Positions 1-9,279 are shown, counted from the stretch's first letter. The stretch: 59,802 nucleotides of DNA from an uncultured bacterium (GCA_949291115.1 CASETY010000009.1:1-59802), one strand, 5' to 3'. The notes: generated from the sequence alone by a model not told the origin. Translations and numbers: made by a program.

Positions 1-25
1 ATCCTCTTTTTGAGGTTTTTTCGTC
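1..25 (+). terminator. Probable terminator of a gene left of the window
   Basis: CCTC, five T, GAGG, then six T forms a short hairpin with a U-tract when read on the plus strand. It would end a rightward transcript that starts outside the window. The stem is only four base pairs, so the call is weak. Confidence 0.35.
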
Positions 26-85
26 GTGGTTTTATTGTATACGTTAATTTATTAAAAAAAATATTAATTTAATACTTGATTTTCC

Positions 86-1390
86 TTATCTAATTTTTTG
101 TAACTTTAAATAAACCTCATCTGAGGTGCGTGGCGTTAATTTGACATTTTCTTTAATCAACAATTGTTTTAATTTATCTAATAAATTTGAGCTATCGTTA
201 TATTTAGAGTATGTGTATATTAAAGTCGTCCCATGTTGTTTATGAAGGTTAATTTTATCAACAATTCTTGACTTATATCTTTTTAGTTCTTCTGCTGTAA
301 ACCTATTACTTGTACCAGACTCTGAAATACCAAAATGTTCTAAATAGATTTTTCTACCATTTTGAAAAATGGTAAAATCTGGTGTATAAATCTTCTTAGC
401 ACCCTTTATATGAAATTCATAAGGTCTTTCATATTCATAATCAACATTATTCATATATAAAAAGTTTGCTATTCTTGCTTCTTCAACTGATTTAACACGC
501 TCATTATTAATAGTTATTTTAGCTTTAGTGTCTTTTTGAATCATCTCTTCATTAGTAGCTTCAAGGTCACTTTTCAAAGTATAAAATGCTCTAGTTGATA
601 AATCATTTTTTAGTGTTTCTATACTCCTAGTATCTAAATCCATATCTAGATAATAGCTAAAAAACAGTATTAGTTTATTCAGTAATTCTACATTATTTAA
701 AGCATATTCTTGTAAATATTGATTAATTACATTATATAAAACTGCCTCGGAAGCAACGTTTAATCTCTCTGACTGTTGTTTACGTATGATAGCATTACCA
801 GTTGAGTGAAATGTAGTTACAGGACAACTTATTCCTAAATTATCATTTATTCTTTCTCTTAGTTCATTAACAGCTTTATTCGTAAAAGAAATAACTAATA
901 TTTCTTCGGGCTTAATACCTTTTTTATCGACAAGATACTTTACTTTAGCAGCAATTGTAGTAGTTTTACCAGCTCCTGCCCCGGCTATTACAAGTGTGTA
1001 ATCCTCATCAGATAAGACTACAGTTCTTTGTTCCTTATCTAATTTAATATTAGGGTCACATTTTATAAATATATTATCTAAATATTCTTTATTGTTTATT
1101 AGATCTTTTGCAATGTAGTCCTTATTGTGGCTTTTAACACTATCCTCTAAGTTTTTTATTGCTATTACTATTTGCTCGGTTGTTTTAAAATCTAATTTAT
1201 TCTTTTTACAATATTGATTCAATAAGTTTTTATCATATAAATCAAGCAAGAATAATTTATCATTAAATTGTTCTTTAAAAGAAAGTAACTCTTCATGAGA
1301 GATGTATTTATGGCAATTTAGAAAATCATTTATTTCTTTGCCAATAATTGAATTGTTTTCTTTGGATTTTTTCTTTGAAAACCAAAGCAT
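86..1390 (-). pseudogene. Truncated UvrD/HelD-like helicase with a PD-(D/E)XK nuclease insert
   Basis: The N-terminal half of a superfamily 1 DNA helicase. The ATG at 1390 (start MLWFSKKK) is chosen over a GTG at 1399 because GGAGG lies 8 bases upstream of it. Visible parts are a Q-motif-like LDKEQ, Walker A GAGAGKTTT near residue 140, motif Ia SFTNKAVNELRERI near 172, and TFHSTGNAI near 197. A PD-(D/E)XK-like nuclease segment follows at about 305-360 (EEARIANFLY, YTPDF, IYLEHFG). In this family the nuclease insert is followed by the Walker B motif and the second RecA domain, but here the protein stops at TAA soon after the insert. Reading through the stop gives no helicase sequence, so this is a truncation and not one stop mutation. 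It is unlikely to be an active helicase; a residual nuclease role cannot be excluded. Confidence 0.65.
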
Positions 1391-1953
1391 ATCATACACC
1401 TCCTTCTATAGTAATTTTCTAGTAATTAATATAATTTAAATGTTTTTCTTAACTAAAGGGTTAACGCTTTAATTTACTTTCTTTTATTATAACATTTTTT
1501 CTAAAAAAGTACTAAAATTTATTAATAAAAACTGGATAATATCAGGATTTTTGCAAAGGAAAAATACGTCTATTGTATTTATTAGCCGATTTGTACATTC
1601 TTATTTTAGCGCTAACATATTGTTCATAATATGTTCTTTTATGACTATTTCTTTGAGTTTTGTGTCCTAGTAATTACGCATATAGAAACTAAAATTACAT
1701 AAATAACTTTAAAACCGCGTTAAAAGTCAGCAAACATAACGCGGTTTAATAGTTTTATATGATTTTTAAAATGATGTTAGATTTTTACTAACTGCTAAAA
1801 AAACCACTAACATATAGTGAACCCTTTATCTAGTCATTTTTAGGAGTATGCACGGACAACCCTACCATTTTTAATGTAAAAATAGCAGTTCTATAAAAAA
1901 GAGCCAAAACTAGAAATTATCTAGGAATGGCGCTCTTTTTTCGACTTTTAAAA
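1391..1953. other. Intergenic region with promoter, hairpin, terminator and possible gene relic
   Basis: The minus strand has a TATAAT at 1486-1491, a likely -10 for the helicase remnant. A 10-bp inverted repeat AAACCGCGTT/AACGCGGTTT lies at 1712-1747. The rlmD terminator is at 1895-1941. On the minus strand, about 1557-1667 reads as an open stretch LLGHKTQRNSHKRTYYEQ and onward to a stop, faintly like the C-terminal LGH...Y region of a tyrosine recombinase, directly preceded by an in-frame TAA. No intact gene is visible. Confidence 0.4.
1895..1941 (-). terminator. Terminator downstream of rlmD
   Basis: AAAAAAGAGC at 1895-1904 pairs with GCTCTTTTTT at 1932-1941, and an extra CA/TG pairing lies inside. 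Read on the minus strand the hairpin ends in a U-tract just after the rlmD stop codon. It is symmetrical enough to work in both directions. Confidence 0.75.
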
Positions 1954-3297
1954 TCACTTTTTTAGATCTAGTAATGTGACTGATTCAATATGACTAGTAT
2001 TAGGGAACATATCGATTGGTTGAATATATCTAATTTGATATTTAGTTGTTAGAAGGTCTAAGTCTTTAGCTAGTGTTGATGGATTACATGATACATAGAC
2101 TATTCTTCTAGCGTTACTGTCTAAAATCATATCAATTAATTCTTTAGTTAAACCAGTTCTTGGTGGATCAAATACTAAAACATCAAAATGACCATCTTTA
2201 ATTAATTCTTTATAGACTTTAGCTGTATCACCTTGTTTAAAAGTAACATTTTTAATTTTATTAATCTTAGCATTCTCATTCGCAGCTTTTACTGATTCTT
2301 TATTATATTCAATACCCACTACTTCTTTAGCTAAATTAGAAATATATAAAGAAATAGTTCCTATTCCACAATAAGCATCTAAAACTCTTTCTTGATGACT
2401 TAATTTACAAGCTTTTTTAGTTTCTTCATAAAGCTTTTCCGTTTGATTGGTGTTTAATTGGAAGAATGTGCTAGGGAATAGTTTAAATTTATATTTACAT
2501 ATTTCTTCTACTATATATTTTTCTCCACCAATAAACAAGGATTCTCCTTTAATTATTTCATTACTTTTTAAATCTGGATTTATATTAACATATAATGAAT
2601 CACATAAATTTTTAGCGACTATTGAATAACTAAATTTTTTGATTTCTTCATTAAATTCTTTAACCACTAAGCATACTAAACTTTTTCTTGTTGATTTAGT
2701 TACTCTTGTGACAATATATCTTAAAGAGAAATCATCATTAGGGTAGGCTTTTATCTTTAATTCTGTTCCTAATTTTAATATTTTAGAATTAACTTCATGT
2801 ATTAAAGAATCTTCAATTTTGCATTTATCAACCGCAAAAGACTTATTAGTTCCTTCTTCAATCATAGCGGTTGTTAAAATTCCTTTATCACTTCTTACAA
2901 TTAAAGAAGCCTTATTACGATAATTAAATATTTCATCACTGGCAATTGTCTTTTTTATTTCAAAGCTTAAAGGATTAAGCTTAGTATATCTTCTAATAGC
3001 TTCAATTACTAAATCTCTTTTTAATTCTAAAGTTCTTTGATATTTAATGTGCATTGTTTGACAAGCACCACAACGTTCGTAATATTTGCAAGCAGGTTCT
3101 ACTCTATCTTTAGATAACTTCTTAAACTCAACGATTTCGGCAATATCCATTTTTGGCATTTCTTTTATTATTCTAACATTTATACCTTCACCAGGAATAG
3201 CGTTTTTTACAAAAACAGCTTTACGGTTATAATAACCAATTCCTTCACCATTAATACCGAGGCGCTTTATATCTAATATAAATTCTTTATTCTGCAT
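1954..3297 (-). CDS. rlmD: 23S rRNA (uracil-5-)-methyltransferase, RlmD/RlmCD type
   Basis: A SAM-dependent methyltransferase that makes 5-methyluridine in 23S rRNA. The 447 residues fit the family. An N-terminal TRAM RNA-binding domain (about 1-60) is followed by the Fe-S cluster cysteines in CKYYERCGACQTMH (about 70-85). The SAM-binding fold contains DAYCGIGTISLY, and the catalytic region contains FDPPRTG and VSCNPSTLA, which carries the nucleophilic cysteine. The ATG has a GAGGGG Shine-Dalgarno sequence. Its start overlaps the end of the GH43 gene by about 11 bases, so the two are translationally coupled, although no functional link is obvious. The exact target uridine (747, 1939 or both) cannot be read from sequence. 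Confidence 0.93.
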   Translation of the reverse strand: MQNKEFILDIKRLGINGEGIGYYNRKAVFVKNAIPGEGINVRIIKEMPKMDIAEIVEFKKLSKDRVEPACKYYERCGACQTMHIKYQRTLELKRDLVIEAIRRYTKLNPLSFEIKKTIASDEIFNYRNKASLIVRSDKGILTTAMIEEGTNKSFAVDKCKIEDSLIHEVNSKILKLGTELKIKAYPNDDFSLRYIVTRVTKSTRKSLVCLVVKEFNEEIKKFSYSIVAKNLCDSLYVNINPDLKSNEIIKGESLFIGGEKYIVEEICKYKFKLFPSTFFQLNTNQTEKLYEETKKACKLSHQERVLDAYCGIGTISLYISNLAKEVVGIEYNKESVKAANENAKINKIKNVTFKQGDTAKVYKELIKDGHFDVLVFDPPRTGLTKELIDMILDSNARRIVYVSCNPSTLAKDLDLLTTKYQIRYIQPIDMFPNTSHIESVTLLDLKK

Positions 3298-4753
3298 CTA
3301 ATCCCCTCACCTTAAAGTATTTAAATAAAGCATAATTATTAGTATATCCTCTTGCGAAAAGGCCAAGACGACCGCCAACCCAGTCACCTTTAGTGGCTTT
3401 AAATTTAGTTTTAAAATATTGGTTATTAATACCTAATTGATAATAACCAGGATATCTAAATTTCATTTTTAGATTAATAATATTAGAATTGTAGTCTACT
3501 TCTTCTATAATTTCATCAGCAGTCTTACTACTGCCTTTTACTAATAATATTTTATAGTTTTCTAAAGTTTTTCTAACAATCAAACCATAATATTCCAAGC
3601 CTAAATAAGTAAAGCCAGCTTCTTCATTTACACTTAAATTAGTTAAATCTAATTTAACATCTACATTAAAATTATAATAACCAACTTTTTGGCTTAATAT
3701 ATGTGGTAAGTCTTTTAAATCTTTTATATCATTATACTTAAGTCTTAAATATAAACCATTATCAACATAATAATCTAAAGGCACTTTATTGGCTGGTGTT
3801 TGAAAACTTAGATTTAATTTTTTCTTAAAATTATCACTTAAACTAATTTTGTAATTAGATTCTTTATTAATAATGTATTCATTTTCAGCCACTGGTTCAC
3901 CAAATAATAACGGATCACTAACATGACCAATAATTGGCCAATCATTATGCCACATTACATTTTCTAAATAAGTAACCCTTCCATAACATTCTTGGTCAAC
4001 GAAGTGAATGAATGCCCAGTTATCATTATCATCTATATCAATTAAAGCACCTTGATGTGGGCCATTAATTTCAGTATGACCTTGCGCTAAAACTATTTTT
4101 GTTTCATAAGGCCCATATATATTTTTACTTCTTAAAGCTGTTTGCCACCCTGTTTTTACCCCGCCAGCAGGCGCCATTATATAAAAATAACCATTACGAT
4201 AATTAAATTTAGGGCCTTCAATCGTTGGATTATCATTATGACCATCATAAATAACCGTTGAATCTGTTAACTGGATAGTTAATTTTTCATCACATTCAAT
4301 AATACCTAGTTTAGAATTAAAACCACATCTAGACTTTACATAACCATGAACAACATAACATTTACCATTTAGCCAAATAGGACATGGATCTTCTAGGCCA
4401 ACACCGGGAACAACTAATCTTAAAGGGCTCCACTTACCATATGGATCTTTAGTTTCTGAAACAAAAAGTCCTTCATCAGGAGTAGGAATCATTACATAGA
4501 AAGTGCCTTCATGATATCTTATAGAAGGTGCCCAAGCGCCATGGCCTCTTCTTACTTCATTATATTTAGGCAGAGGAAAAGCGTCATACACATAATTAAT
4601 AAGGCGCCAATTTACTAAATTTTTAGAATGTAAAACTGGTAATCCTGGCATATAATTAAATGATGAAGCTACCATATAAAAGTCATCACCAACTCTAATG
4701 GCATCTGGATCAGAAAAATCTTGTAAAATTACGGGATTTTTATATTTAAGCAT
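3287..4753 (-). CDS. Glycoside hydrolase family 43 beta-xylosidase/alpha-L-arabinofuranosidase
   Basis: A five-bladed beta-propeller glycosidase acting on xylan or arabinan side chains. The 488 residues have an N-terminal GH43 propeller (about 1-300) and a C-terminal beta-sandwich of the GH43_C2 type (about 310-485). The expected acidic triad is visible: general base Asp15 in FSDPDAIR, pKa modulator Asp122 in GLEDPCPIW, and general acid Glu179 in IEGPKF. No signal peptide is present, so it probably hydrolyses imported oligosaccharides in the cytoplasm. An AGGAG Shine-Dalgarno precedes the ATG, and an extended -10 (TGCTATAAT, 4786-4794) lies upstream. Substrate specificity within GH43 cannot be fixed. 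It is the first gene of a two-gene unit with rlmD. Confidence 0.88.
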   Translation of the reverse strand: MLKYKNPVILQDFSDPDAIRVGDDFYMVASSFNYMPGLPVLHSKNLVNWRLINYVYDAFPLPKYNEVRRGHGAWAPSIRYHEGTFYVMIPTPDEGLFVSETKDPYGKWSPLRLVVPGVGLEDPCPIWLNGKCYVVHGYVKSRCGFNSKLGIIECDEKLTIQLTDSTVIYDGHNDNPTIEGPKFNYRNGYFYIMAPAGGVKTGWQTALRSKNIYGPYETKIVLAQGHTEINGPHQGALIDIDDNDNWAFIHFVDQECYGRVTYLENVMWHNDWPIIGHVSDPLLFGEPVAENEYIINKESNYKISLSDNFKKKLNLSFQTPANKVPLDYYVDNGLYLRLKYNDIKDLKDLPHILSQKVGYYNFNVDVKLDLTNLSVNEEAGFTYLGLEYYGLIVRKTLENYKILLVKGSSKTADEIIEEVDYNSNIINLKMKFRYPGYYQLGINNQYFKTKFKATKGDWVGGRLGLFARGYTNNYALFKYFKVRGLDAE

Positions 4754-4924
4754 CTTAATTACCTTCTCCTTTTAAAATCTAGCTAATTATAGCATTTTTA
4801 ATGTTGAAAAAATAGTTCCCAATTCAATTTTAGTACTTCCCCACAATTTTTCTAATTTTATACTTGATTATTAGTTTAAAAAGTAATAAAATATAAAAGC
4901 ACGACAGAAAGAATAAAAAAACTC

Positions 4925-4953
4925 TTGCACTAGGAGCTCGTTTATGATATCAT
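4925..4953 (+). promoter_or_regulatory. Promoter of the tRNA cluster
   Basis: TTGCAC (4925-4930), a 17-base spacer and TATCAT (4948-4953) make a good sigma-A promoter ending 11 bases before the first tRNA. No other promoter-like sequence separates the four tRNA genes, so they are probably one transcript. Confidence 0.7.
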
Positions 4954-4964
4954 ATCTAAGCTGT

Positions 4965-5041
4965 GGTTCAGTAGTGTAGTTGGTTAACATGTCAGTCTGT
5001 CACACTGGAGATCGCGGGTTCGAGTCCCGTCTGAACCGCCA
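4965..5041 (+). tRNA. tRNA-Asp (GTC)
   Basis: Full cloverleaf: acceptor GGTTCAG pairs with CTGAACC, the anticodon loop is CTGTCAC, and the T loop is in GGGTTCGAGTCCC. The 3' CCA is encoded in the DNA. First gene of a four-tRNA cluster. Confidence 0.96.
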
Positions 5042-5047
5042 TTTATT

Positions 5048-5124
5048 GCGCTCGTAGCTCAACTGGATAGAGCGTTTGACTACGGATCAAGAGGTTAGGG
5101 GTTCAAGTCCTCTCGGGCGCGCCA
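5048..5124 (+). tRNA. tRNA-Arg (ACG)
   Basis: Acceptor GCGCTCG pairs with CGGGCGC (one G-U). Anticodon loop CTACGGA gives ACG, normally edited to ICG by TadA. CCA is encoded. Confidence 0.96.
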
Positions 5125-5144
5125 TTAATATTATTAATTAAAGT

Positions 5145-5221
5145 CGGGAAATAGCTCAGTTTGGTAGAGCGCCTGGTTTGGGACCAGGATGTCGCGGGTT
5201 CAAATCCTGTTTTCCCGACCA
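5145..5221 (+). tRNA. tRNA-Pro (TGG)
   Basis: Acceptor CGGGAAA pairs with TTTCCCG. Anticodon stem CCTGG/CCAGG encloses the loop TTTGGGA (TGG). CCA is encoded. Confidence 0.96.
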
Positions 5222-5225
5222 TTTT

Positions 5226-5299
5226 GCAGGTGTAGTTCAATGGTAGAACTTTAGCCTTCCAAGCTAACTACGTGAGTTCGATTCTCATCACCTGCTCCA
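5226..5299 (+). tRNA. tRNA-Gly (TCC)
   Basis: Acceptor GCAGGTG pairs with CACCTGC. Anticodon stem TTAGC/GCTAA encloses the loop CTTCCAA (TCC). CCA is encoded. Last gene of the cluster. Confidence 0.96.
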
Positions 5300-5310
5300 A
5301 AATGAACCTT

Positions 5311-5350
5311 AATGTCTGTTCTTTCTGAGTGAACAGGCATTTTTTATTTT
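5311..5350 (+). terminator. Terminator of the tRNA cluster
   Basis: AATGTCTGTTC pairs with GAACAGGCATT around a nine-base loop, followed by a T-rich tract. Confidence 0.85.
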
Positions 5351-5357
5351 ATAAAAA

Positions 5358-5386
5358 TTGTCTTTTTTGACTGACTGGTATATAAT
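5358..5386 (+). promoter_or_regulatory. Promoter of the DUF2238-like gene
   Basis: TTGTCT (5358-5363), a 17-base spacer and TATAAT (5381-5386) lie 18 bases before the ATG. Confidence 0.65.
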
Positions 5387-5404
5387 TAACCACAGGTGAT
5401 TTAG

Positions 5405-6022
5405 ATGAAACGATATAGTGTGTTTATTTTTAGTATCCTATTTATAATCATTGTAGATACAATTTATTTAACAACTTATGAGATTAAACCTATGTATTTA
5501 GTAGCTACTACTTCTTTATGTTTAATTCCTATTTTATTTAAGGTATTAAATAAATATCTTAAATTAAATTTATCTTTATTATTAGAATTTAGTGTAACCT
5601 TACATGCACTTTTTAGTTATGGTTTAGGCACAATGCTAGATGTTTATCATATGTTAAGTTTTTGGGACTTATTAATGCACTTCTATTTTGGTGTTAATAT
5701 GATATTTATCTTAATTGATTTAAGTAAATTTGTTGATTTTAAAACCAATAAAGTTATTTATTATATAATTTTAGTTATTTTAACACTTGGTGTAGCTAGT
5801 ATTTGGGAAATTATCGAATACACATCTGATAATTTATTTGGCCTAGACATGCAAAGAGTTAATGAATCTTTAGCTAATGGCATTAATCCAATTAAAGATA
5901 CAATGGATGATGTAATCATTGCAATACCAGGGGCAATTTTAGGTATTATTATTAATGAAATCAAGCTTAAGTATTGTTCAAGTCCCCTAAATAATTTTAA
6001 TGAAAAAAAAGAAATCAATTAA
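5405..6022 (+). CDS. Polytopic membrane protein, DUF2238/YjdF-like
   Basis: A 205-residue integral membrane protein with about six hydrophobic spans and a short basic C-terminus. A cluster of polar residues fits the DUF2238 (YjdF-like) family: FWDLLMHFYFG near 85-95, WEIIEYTSD near 139-147, then GLDMQR and DTMDD in the loop before the last span. The function of this family is not established. The conserved acidic residues and histidine facing the membrane suggest metal or substrate binding, but this is inference. It has its own promoter and terminator, so it is a single-gene unit between the tRNA cluster and the lipoprotein. AGGTGAT precedes the ATG. Confidence 0.7.
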   Translation: MKRYSVFIFSILFIIIVDTIYLTTYEIKPMYLVATTSLCLIPILFKVLNKYLKLNLSLLLEFSVTLHALFSYGLGTMLDVYHMLSFWDLLMHFYFGVNMIFILIDLSKFVDFKTNKVIYYIILVILTLGVASIWEIIEYTSDNLFGLDMQRVNESLANGINPIKDTMDDVIIAIPGAILGIIINEIKLKYCSSPLNNFNEKKEIN

Positions 6023-6048
6023 AATCTCACAAAAAAGTGAGATTTTTT
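6021..6048 (+). terminator. Terminator of the DUF2238-like gene
   Basis: AAAATCTCAC and GTGAGATTTT form a perfect stem around six A, followed by T residues. Confidence 0.88.
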
Positions 6049-6111
6049 TATTTTTTTGTGAATATTTTGTCATTTTAATTGTCTTAATTAATAGAAAGAG
6101 AGGAAAAAATT

Positions 6112-9051
6112 ATGAAAAAAATAATTTTAGGCGGAGTTGCACTAGCTAGCTTAGCTATTGGCCTCACATCATGTGCTGACAATGATGTTGTAATTTCAAC
6201 TCCACAAGTACAAGAAACCGCTTATGCGACTTATGAATGGAATGCCATAAGCGACGTTACTTCTTATTATCTAAGTTTAGATGGTACTGAAACAAATATC
6301 GGTAAATTAAGTGTAGCTACATTAACTAATACCGTTACTTATGAAGTACCAACCACCGACTTAAGTGTTGGTGTCCACAAAGTTAAATTCTGTGCAGCCG
6401 TAGACGACAATCGTTCTGCTTGGTCTAAAGAATTTAATTTAATTGTCAGAGAAACAGATGTTACCCTTTCAATGTATGGTGACAACACATTTGACATCAC
6501 AACTACTTCAGATGTAGTTGATCTAGAATTCAAACACGTTGATGGTTCAACTGTAACAGCTAGATGGTTTAATGATGGTGACTCTGTTAACATCGATGAT
6601 CTTCTTTACAATTTTAATGAAGATTATAATACTTATTCTGATTCTTCTGTTTTAAAAGCCGGTACTTATACTGTTGTGGCTAAAGTTACGGAAGGTGAAA
6701 ATGTTGTTGAAAGTAATCCAGTAGTCGTAACAGTTGCAGATTATGTTGAAAATGTAACAGTAAGTTTAGATGGTGCTAATGATAGTTTAATTGTTAACTT
6801 TAGTGAAGAACTAGCAAACGTAAGATACAATGTCTACTATGATGATGAATTAGTTAATGAAAATGAATATCAAAGTGGTCTAAATGATTCAGTTTATGTA
6901 TCTATTGATGGTTATAAAATATATGAAATAGTTAATGAGACTGGCAAATTACCTACTGTTAGAGTTCAAGTTTTAGAAGCTAGCAATTTAAAGAACTTAC
7001 CTGCTGATGTTACTGCCGATTTTGCTTACTTATTCCCAGAAATAGCTCTTTCATTTGAAACATTAGCTAGTCTACCACCTGAAGAAATCGCTCAAAACTT
7101 TAGAACATCTTATTCAAATGGTGTCTTTAGAGTTCAAAATGACAGCGGTTTACCTTTCTTACAAGGTGTAACTCTTACTGTTAATGGTGTTGAACAAAAA
7201 GTTACTGACAACAATAATGCCTATACTTCTAATGTATACTTACAAGAAGGAACTAATAACATTGAATGTATTGCCCATCTTTTAGTATTAGGTAAAACTT
7301 ATGACGTTTCAATTTACTCAAGCGTTGTAGAAGCTAATAATAAACTTACACTAAGTGTTAGCGAAGGTACATTAAAATGGACATATAGTTCTAATCCATA
7401 TCCAGATTATTATGTTGTTAATATTTATGATAATGGTGCTTTAGCATCTACTCACAAAGTTATATTTGAAAATGAATTAGCAGTCTTCGATTTAATAAAA
7501 GGTTTAGAAAATCCAACAGCTGTAGTTACTGCTTACTATGAAAATGACAGTGTTTATGCAGTAAGTAATGAAGTTGAACTTAGAACAATGGAATGTGAAG
7601 TTAAATTAGAAACAGAATTTAGTTCTAATGGTTTATTACGACTTACTGGCATCGCTGGTAGTTCATATAACTATAGTGTTTCAGCTTATAATCACAATAC
7701 GGGTGAATATGAAGGAATATTAACAATCAATAACAATCTTGATGACTACTATATTGATTTAAATACCTTAGGTTATGGTAACTATGATATTAAAGTTATT
7801 AGACGTGGTGGTAATTCATTCTTATCTGGTTCAAAAGTATTCAATGTTGAATACCTTCCAGCACCAACATATAAAGTAGCTAATGACAAGATTGTCTTAG
7901 ATGATCCTACCGGTTTATATGTTTTATATGGCTCTTCTAGTTATAAAAAAGTAGAAAGTTCTAATTACTTTGATTCAGAAACTAATGAATTTTCTTTATT
8001 ATCTTTATTAGATGAAGATAATTATAGTACTTGTACTTTATATAAAGAAGCTGTTACAACACCTGAAAAGATAACTCTATATGCAACTAGAACTATCAAT
8101 CTAGAAAGACAAACAGCTCCTTCCTTCGGAGTGGTTGATAATGAGTATGATAAAGTTTACCTAAATGGTGGCACTGCTCCTACTCATGTTTATGAAATTA
8201 AAATTTATGATGATAAAAACAAACTTATTTCAAGCCAAGAAACTGACTCTTATTCTAAATATTATAATAGTAGTTATTACTATGGTGTAGATTTAGCTGC
8301 TTTAACTGAAGATGGTGTTTATACAATTAGCGCTAGAGAAAAAGGTTGGGACAATGTTTTTGCTAGTAAATGGAGAAGTGTAACTTATGTAAAAACTAGT
8401 GATGCAATTGAAATGGATATTTCATATGACTACAATGGCTATGGCATTGATACTCGTGTCTCTATAACAAGTAATTCTACAATTGATAATTTATTAAGTA
8501 CTTATTACACCTTAACATATTATAGAGAAACTAGTGGTGTAACTTTAGACCCTAAAGAAATCTATACTCTTGCTTATAATAATAATGATTCTAATTTACG
8601 GTATAGTGTTAGCTTAATGTTACCTAGCGACTATTATACTAATATGGATACTACTCTAAGTGGTACTTTCACAAAAACTGAAGTAGATGGTGATATTTAT
8701 TATAGTGTTGGTGCTCTAGATATGGATAATGTATTATTACCTTATTCATCAAATACATTGGGTTGTTTAGTAAATGAGCAATTTGTAACTGCTGCTAATG
8801 ATGATGTAATTACAGTTACTTTAAATGGTACTGTTGACAATCTTAAATTTGAATCTGACAACTTTAGAACAACATCTAGTTCATATGTTACTATAGATGA
8901 AGTATTAGTACCTAAAGGTGTAAATGTTAAAGCTTATTTAGAAGAACATTTGGTATTCTTTGATACTGATGTAGAATGGACATTTAGTTCAGAAGCTGAT
9001 GTTACTGCCGAAGTTGACTTAACAGTTGACATAGTTAGTAAAACAGCTTAA
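6112..9051 (+). CDS. Large surface lipoprotein with repeated Ig/FN3-like domains
   Basis: A secreted lipoprotein of 979 residues. The signal peptide ends in the lipobox LTSC with Cys21 as the lipidation site. The rest is rich in Tyr, Asn, Ser, Asp and Val and looks like a chain of beta-sandwich modules. The first (about 35-115) resembles FN3 (TYEWNAISDVTSYYLSLDG, then VGVHKVKFCAAVDD), and similar phrases recur (TYTVVAKVTEGE near 185, YDIKVIRRGG, YTISAREKGW near 745). There is no catalytic motif and no wall-anchor motif. An adhesin or glycan-binding role is only a guess. AGAGG precedes the ATG. The start reads TTATGAAAAA, which matches the conserved small-RNA seed described in the findings. 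Confidence 0.75.
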   Translation: MKKIILGGVALASLAIGLTSCADNDVVISTPQVQETAYATYEWNAISDVTSYYLSLDGTETNIGKLSVATLTNTVTYEVPTTDLSVGVHKVKFCAAVDDNRSAWSKEFNLIVRETDVTLSMYGDNTFDITTTSDVVDLEFKHVDGSTVTARWFNDGDSVNIDDLLYNFNEDYNTYSDSSVLKAGTYTVVAKVTEGENVVESNPVVVTVADYVENVTVSLDGANDSLIVNFSEELANVRYNVYYDDELVNENEYQSGLNDSVYVSIDGYKIYEIVNETGKLPTVRVQVLEASNLKNLPADVTADFAYLFPEIALSFETLASLPPEEIAQNFRTSYSNGVFRVQNDSGLPFLQGVTLTVNGVEQKVTDNNNAYTSNVYLQEGTNNIECIAHLLVLGKTYDVSIYSSVVEANNKLTLSVSEGTLKWTYSSNPYPDYYVVNIYDNGALASTHKVIFENELAVFDLIKGLENPTAVVTAYYENDSVYAVSNEVELRTMECEVKLETEFSSNGLLRLTGIAGSSYNYSVSAYNHNTGEYEGILTINNNLDDYYIDLNTLGYGNYDIKVIRRGGNSFLSGSKVFNVEYLPAPTYKVANDKIVLDDPTGLYVLYGSSSYKKVESSNYFDSETNEFSLLSLLDEDNYSTCTLYKEAVTTPEKITLYATRTINLERQTAPSFGVVDNEYDKVYLNGGTAPTHVYEIKIYDDKNKLISSQETDSYSKYYNSSYYYGVDLAALTEDGVYTISAREKGWDNVFASKWRSVTYVKTSDAIEMDISYDYNGYGIDTRVSITSNSTIDNLLSTYYTLTYYRETSGVTLDPKEIYTLAYNNNDSNLRYSVSLMLPSDYYTNMDTTLSGTFTKTEVDGDIYYSVGALDMDNVLLPYSSNTLGCLVNEQFVTAANDDVITVTLNGTVDNLKFESDNFRTTSSSYVTIDEVLVPKGVNVKAYLEEHLVFFDTDVEWTFSSEADVTAEVDLTVDIVSKTA

Positions 9052-9078
9052 TTGATAGAATACCTCCTTTCTTAGACG

Positions 9079-9109
9079 GTTCCTAGATTAATTTCTAGGA
9101 ACTTTTTTT
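9079..9109 (+). terminator. Terminator of the lipoprotein gene
   Basis: GTTCCTAGA pairs with TCTAGGAAC around six bases, followed by seven T. Confidence 0.9.
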
Positions 9110-9111
9110 GT

Positions 9112-9140
9112 TTACTTTTTAATTAATATTAGTGTATAAT
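9112..9140 (+). promoter_or_regulatory. Promoter of the structured RNA at 9147
   Basis: TTACTT (9112-9117), a 17-base spacer and a perfect TATAAT (9135-9140) preceded by TG. The predicted start near 9147 coincides with the first base of the long closing stem. Confidence 0.65.
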
Positions 9141-9146
9141 TGGAGT

Positions 9147-9279
9147 GGTGAAAAGTTACAATCAATTGGTAAGGCACTTTGTGACCTTTTAAAATCGTAT
9201 ACAGCTTTGTCTGGTTATTCTACGAACTTTTCACCACCATAAAGAAAAATCAGCTAAGAGTTTTTGCTCCTAGCTTTTT
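9147..9279 (+). ncRNA. Candidate structured small RNA, three-way junction, unknown class
   Basis: About 130 bases, bounded by a promoter and a terminator and with no open reading frame. A 13-bp closing stem pairs GTGGTGAAAAGTT (near 9145-9157) with AACTTTTCACCAC (near 9225-9238). Inside are two hairpins. The first is AAGGCAC, TTT, GTGACCTT with one bulge. The second has an outer stem TCGTA/TACGA and an inner ACAG/CTG stem capped by CTTTGT. A terminator hairpin (AGCTAAGAG...CTCCTAGCT plus T) follows at 9252-9279. No gene lies downstream on this strand, so it is not a leader. It does not match the 6S, SRP, RNase P or tmRNA patterns I know. The 3' ACCA after the stem is tRNA-like, but no D, anticodon or T arms can be drawn. 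Confidence 0.6.

Noticed and set aside
1557-1667. C-terminus of a tyrosine recombinase (LLGHKTQRNSHKRTYYEQ onward)
   Set aside because: The resemblance rests on LGH and a later Tyr only, and a stop codon lies directly before the stretch. Too weak to call a mobile-element relic.
4965-5041. Mycoplasma genetic code with TGA read as Trp
   Set aside because: TGA ends fabK and the partner gene at ATGA overlaps, and Trp in long genes is TGG. The code is standard.
9147-9238. tRNA or tmRNA-like gene, because the closing stem is followed by ACCA
   Set aside because: No D, anticodon or T arm with proper sizes can be drawn, and the acceptor-like stem is 13 bp long.
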